A stretch of 64,000 nucleotides of DNA from Chondrus crispus (lineage: Eukaryota; Rhodophyta; Florideophyceae; Gigartinales; Gigartinaceae), in the NCBI RefSeq assembly GCF_000350225.1, contig NW_005179181.1, positions 58,263 to 122,262 of the forward strand, in the 5' to 3' direction. Below are positions 60,393 to 64,000 of this stretch, piece after piece. The translations under genes were made by a program, and so were the position numbers. The notes beneath the pieces are model-generated. The model had not been told where the DNA came from, made no database searches, and was given only the letters and a program-made list of their open reading frames with translations. How positions within the stretch are numbered: the first letter of the stretch is position 1; every line of letters starts with the position of its first letter.

Positions 60393-61934
60393 ATGTCTCT
60401 CACGTCAGCTTTCCTCCTCGTAATCCTGTCCCTGTCTCTCTCTGCAGCCCGTGAGTTTCTCACAGGGGACACTGGGCATCACGTCGGATCAAACCAGAAC
60501 AGTCAGACAGCCACCAAAAGCGGGGGAATCCTACTTCAAGATATCTACGCCCTTCAAAAGCTTCGGCGATTCAACACCGAACGAATTCCGGAACGCGTAG
60601 TGCACGGACGTGGTGCAGGAGCGCATGGGGAGTTCCGCTCGTTTGGAAATTTCTCAGACCTCACTGCTGCTGAGTTTCTTTCCAAACGTGGAATTGAGAC
60701 GGAGGTGTTTGTGAGATTCAGTACGGTTATCCATGGAAAGCATTCACCAGAGACAGTGCGAGATCCTCGAGGCTTCGCTGTCAAGTTTAAAACGGCCACA
60801 GAAGGAAACTATGACCTCGTTGGGAACAACCTTCCCGTGTTCTTTATCCGCGACCATCTAAAGTTCCCGGACATGGTGCACAGCCTGAAGCCGGACCCTG
60901 TGACGAACCTCCAGGACCCGAACCGTTACTTTGACTTTTTCTCTGCCCTCGGCGGCATGGCGACGCACATGTTGACGTACCTGTACTCAGACCTGGGGAT
61001 CCCCCGAGGATACCGCTTCATGGACGGACACAGCGTGAACGCGTACAAGATGGTGAATGCGAAGAAGCAAGTCAAGTACGTGAAATTCCGGTGGTTGTCG
61101 AAGCAGGGCGTGCAGAACCTGACGCGCGCGGAGGCGGCGCAGGTGCAGGGCGCGGACTTTAGCCACGCGACGCGGGATCTGTACGACGCGATCCGGCGCG
61201 GGGACTTCCCGACGTGGGAGCTGGGCGTGCAGGTGATGGACCCGTCGCAGCTGGACGACTTCGACTTCAACCCGCTGGACGCGTCGAAGGATTGGCCGGC
61301 GCGGCAGTTCCCGTTCACGGCTCTCGGGGAGCTGAAGCTCAACCGGGTGCCGGACAATTTCCACCTGGCGTCGGAGCAGTCTGCGTTCTCGCCCGGCAAC
61401 TTTCTGCCGGGCAAGATCGAGCCGTCCGAGGACCGGCTGCTGCAGGGCAGGCTGGTGTCGTACCACGAGTCGCAGATGCACCGGCACGGGTCGAACACGT
61501 TCCAGTACCTGCCGGTGAACCGGGCCAAGTCGGCGGTGCGCAACTACAACCAGGACGGGGTGATGGTGATGGAGCACGCGTGGAAGGGGTCGGTCAACTA
61601 TGAGCCGAGCAACGACGCGGACGCGTACGTGGAGGATAAGAGGTCGTTGTACTCGACGCGGGAGATATGCGGCAAGAACGAGCAGGGGCCGATCGAGAAG
61701 ACGCTCAACTTCCGGCAGGCCGGAGAGCTGTACCGGGCGTTCTCGGAGCAGCAGCGCGCCAACCTGGTGGGGAACCTGGCGGTCGAGCTCAGGACGTTGC
61801 GGTCGCAGAAGATTCTACACACGATGTGCGCGCACTTGTATAAGGCGGATGAGGAGTACGGGCGCAGGGTGGCCGAGGCCGCAGGGTGCACGCTGGCGAA
61901 GGTGAGGGAGATCGCGAGCGGGTTGAAGGAATAG
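60393..61934 (+). CDS. Catalase with predicted signal peptide, single exon
   Basis: 513 residues from ATG 60393, chosen over the in-frame upstream ATG (60336) because it begins a clean signal peptide (MSLTSAFLLVILSLSLSAA) and the TATA box would leave little room for the other. Monofunctional heme catalase converting hydrogen peroxide to water and oxygen. Catalytic His71 is in RVVHGRGAGAHGEF, the distal Asn in VGNNLPVFFIRD (145-146), and the proximal heme ligand Tyr357 in GRLVSYHESQ after Arg353. The usual SYPDTQ is changed to SYHESQ. Length fits the small-subunit clades, and no flavodoxin-like C-domain is present. The signal peptide points to the secretory pathway or cell surface. GC content rises sharply after about 60960. 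Confidence 0.9.
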   Translation: MSLTSAFLLVILSLSLSAAREFLTGDTGHHVGSNQNSQTATKSGGILLQDIYALQKLRRFNTERIPERVVHGRGAGAHGEFRSFGNFSDLTAAEFLSKRGIETEVFVRFSTVIHGKHSPETVRDPRGFAVKFKTATEGNYDLVGNNLPVFFIRDHLKFPDMVHSLKPDPVTNLQDPNRYFDFFSALGGMATHMLTYLYSDLGIPRGYRFMDGHSVNAYKMVNAKKQVKYVKFRWLSKQGVQNLTRAEAAQVQGADFSHATRDLYDAIRRGDFPTWELGVQVMDPSQLDDFDFNPLDASKDWPARQFPFTALGELKLNRVPDNFHLASEQSAFSPGNFLPGKIEPSEDRLLQGRLVSYHESQMHRHGSNTFQYLPVNRAKSAVRNYNQDGVMVMEHAWKGSVNYEPSNDADAYVEDKRSLYSTREICGKNEQGPIEKTLNFRQAGELYRAFSEQQRANLVGNLAVELRTLRSQKILHTMCAHLYKADEEYGRRVAEAAGCTLAKVREIASGLKE

Positions 61935-62033
61935 GGCGTGGGTGCGGGCGACAGGGAGGGGCGACAGGGAGGGGGGTTTTACCTAGTGTAGTTTAGTGAT
62001 TGTGCATGAAGGTGGGGTTCGATGTTTTATATT

Positions 62034-62046
62034 GGGGGGGGGGGGG
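62034..62046 (+). repeat. Run of 13 guanines
   Basis: G tract about 100 bp after the catalase stop; slippage-prone and G-quadruplex-capable. Confidence 0.9.
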
Positions 62047-62152
62047 TAAGATGATGGATGCAGAGTAGTTTCGTTGTCGTCGGGGGAAGGATTAGTGGCG
62101 AGAGGCAGGGATTTGTACAAGTAAACAGCAGGTGCGTTGGTCAACGACTTGG

Positions 62153-62190
62153 CCAACCTTGACCGTCAAGGCGTTGACGGTGAAGGTTGG
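62153..62190. repeat. 38-bp hairpin downstream of catalase
   Basis: Arms of 17 bp (CCAACCTTGACCGTCAA and complement) with one mismatch and a 4-base loop GGCG. It could be an RNA hairpin in the 3' region or another member of the local palindrome class. Confidence 0.8.
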
Positions 62191-64000
62191 GCAAGTCTAT
62201 TTTTAGGTTGGACGGTATGTTCAAGATAGTATGTTGGGGCGCGCGGGCGGCGACGGGCACGCGGACGGGCGCGTGCGACGCGAGAACATAAACACTTAAT
62301 GTACAGTATCAACGGAAGGGTGATATGGTGAGTGTGATGTATGAAGAGGAAAGGAAGGGAACATGCGTAGGTCGCAGACGAGTTTCTTGCAGGGGGCAGC
62401 AGGTGGTGCAGTGGTGTTGTGACCGGGCGTGTCACACAGAGCGTCCACTGCGAAGACTGGGGCACGTTGCGGCAGTTTTACCAATTGGAACGTGGAGCGA
62501 TTACCTTTTACCCCCGGCTTGCACCCGGCTTGCATAAAAAGTCAACCTGGTATTCCAATGTTTGGCGAGTTGTTGTATCGAAATGGGCAGAGCATCTAGA
62601 GGTCAAATGGCCTCATGTGAGGTTAGGTCACTTGTTGTCTCTAGCTAGTGTCTCTAGGCATCACTTGTAGCATCACTTGTAGTGACGGGACAGGAGTGGG
62701 GATCAGAGGAATGGGGGATCAGGGGAGCGGGGATCAGAGGAGTGTAGAGCGACGTGGGACGAGGGCATGTACGTATAAAAAAGTTGCAAAAAAAAAAAAC
62801 AGAAGAGGCAAATCGCTTGTCACCTACAGTAGTGTCTATCCGACCAAGCTTTCTCATAACATAAGAATCTGCGAATTTTATTTCTTTTCAACTTTGGTGG
62901 TCACGGTTTCAATTTTTCTTTCGTAGATTGACTTAGTTTTCAGTAGAATTGACAAGCAAATGCTTTACTTCAATTTACGAAACAACACACAAGTGAAATC
63001 TCGAGTCTGGTTGTCTGGAAAAAATAAAATAACTTTTGTCCTCATACAGTACCCTTCGAAGGGTATGAGGACTAACAGTCCGATGGACACTCTTAGACAG
63101 GGCGCTTAGACACTACCCTTGGGTAGCGCTTTGTTGTGAAGAATCTTGTGATTCTTGTTTCCGTACCCGACGCCCTCTATCGAGCCAGGGAAGAAGAGGG
63201 TCCCGTACGCCGATCTTGGGGTTTTCCCGGGGAGTGTCTTGATTGTTCCAACTGTCGACGCCGGAGGGCCCCCCCTCCCGCTCTGTTCACCGCCGTTTCA
63301 GTTGCGCGTCCACGACCATCCACTAATCAGATTTCCTAAAGTTTAATCTTTGAAGATTCAATTCAATGCACAACGATTACATCCTTGACACCTCGTCATA
63401 GCTCCAAAGAAAAAATAAATAAGTAACTTTCACATTTCCACGTGTCAAAAAAACCCTCACACCTCCACGTGTACGTGTTACCCGTTTGTCGACAGAATCG
63501 CACTGTTTGCACAGCGCCTCTGGCCGAAAGTGGACTATCGGCGATGTTGTGCTGGTAAGGTGGTGTCTCCGTCAGTAGGAACGCGGGCGCCTACTGTTTC
63601 CCAAGGAAGGTGGAGAGGGTGAAGACTATGTTTGCTGCACTACGACCCTAGCTCGTAATGCACAGAATGGATTTCTTCAACCTTTAATGTTGCTGCTGAA
63701 TAATCTCCCGAAACGCAGCTGGATTGACCAATAGCTCCCTTATGTATCCTTACCCTATTGCGTACAGAAAGCGCGGATCCACGCGCTTGTTGGAGAATAG
63801 CTCGACCCTTCCGCATAATTGTTAAAACCGTAGCTCTCGTCCCAGGGGTCAAATTCATCTCATCGTCTATTGTGCTGGGTACATGCATCACCATGTGTAC
63901 ACGCTGCTCTACGTGTACACATTGCTCTACAGTGTTACACGAGTATATGATTCGCTGAATCACCTTTCGGCTTGTCTCTCACCCCTATCCCCCCTCCCTC
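62191..64000. other. Gene-poor end of window
   Basis: No recognisable gene. It includes an A12 run (62788-62799) and an imperfect palindrome around ACCCTTCGAAGGGT (about 63040-63078) with flanking CCTCATA/TATGAGG. A minus-strand frame (63963-63640) shows no motif. Confidence 0.4.

Noticed and set aside
60926-61577. Long antisense and alternative-phase frames over the catalase
   Set aside because: They arise from the GC-rich third positions of the catalase gene and carry no motif.
1-64000. CRISPR array, bacterial operon or phage region
   Set aside because: No regularly spaced repeats of CRISPR type and no ribosome-binding-site-led gene clusters; the content is eukaryotic transposable elements.

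Overview
The window looks like intron-poor, repeat-saturated nuclear DNA of a eukaryotic alga. A red alga is most likely. The strongest pointer is a sugar-phosphate cyclase fused to an O-methyltransferase (36.8-38.6 kb), the MysA-MysB fusion of mycosporine-like amino acid synthesis known from florideophyte red algae and dinoflagellates. A single-exon catalase with a signal peptide and a TATA box close to its start also fits a compact red algal gene. The species call is inference.

Most of the sequence is mobile DNA. 0-0.6 kb: piggyBac-like remnant folded into a palindrome of at least 201 bp. 0.7-4.9 kb: decayed YR (DIRS/Ngaro-like) retrotransposon. 5.6-11.5 kb: LINE split by a pogo-type transposon (6.9-9.3 kb) with matching inverted ends and a TA duplication. 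12.2-12.9 kb: PIF/Harbinger transposase remnant. 12.9-18.7 kb: no recognisable gene. 18.8-23.5 kb: second, nearly intact copy of the YR retrotransposon family, with its split direct repeats visible. 24.1-28.5 kb, minus strand: tyrosine recombinase and reverse transcriptase remnants. 29.1-42.6 kb: a segment bounded by inverted ends with subterminal repeats, holding a TNP2-type (CACTA/EnSpm) transposase, a divergent accessory ORF, a phosphotransferase fragment, an acidic ORF, the MysA-MysB fusion and an unassigned broken gene; this may be one large cargo-bearing transposon. 43.7-50.6 kb, minus strand: long gag and pol of a Ty3/Gypsy chromovirus without recognisable paired LTRs. 52.5-57.8 kb: DNA transposon whose single frame reads RG-rich region, DDE-like transposase, then YqaJ/lambda-exonuclease-like nuclease; a smaller inverted-repeat element is nested in its right end. 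60.4-61.9 kb: catalase, the only clearly intact cellular gene.

Two patterns cut across all regions. First, short near-perfect palindromes recur; where a homologous reference exists, one arm is the original sequence and the other a local inverted copy. Second, many ORFs are broken only by isolated in-frame stop codons (TAA, TAG and TGA all occur), with few frameshifts. In the acidic ORF the frameshifts come from three tandem duplications of almost identical length (31, 32 and 31 bp). Both patterns may be biological or may reflect assembly, and both can be tested with raw reads.
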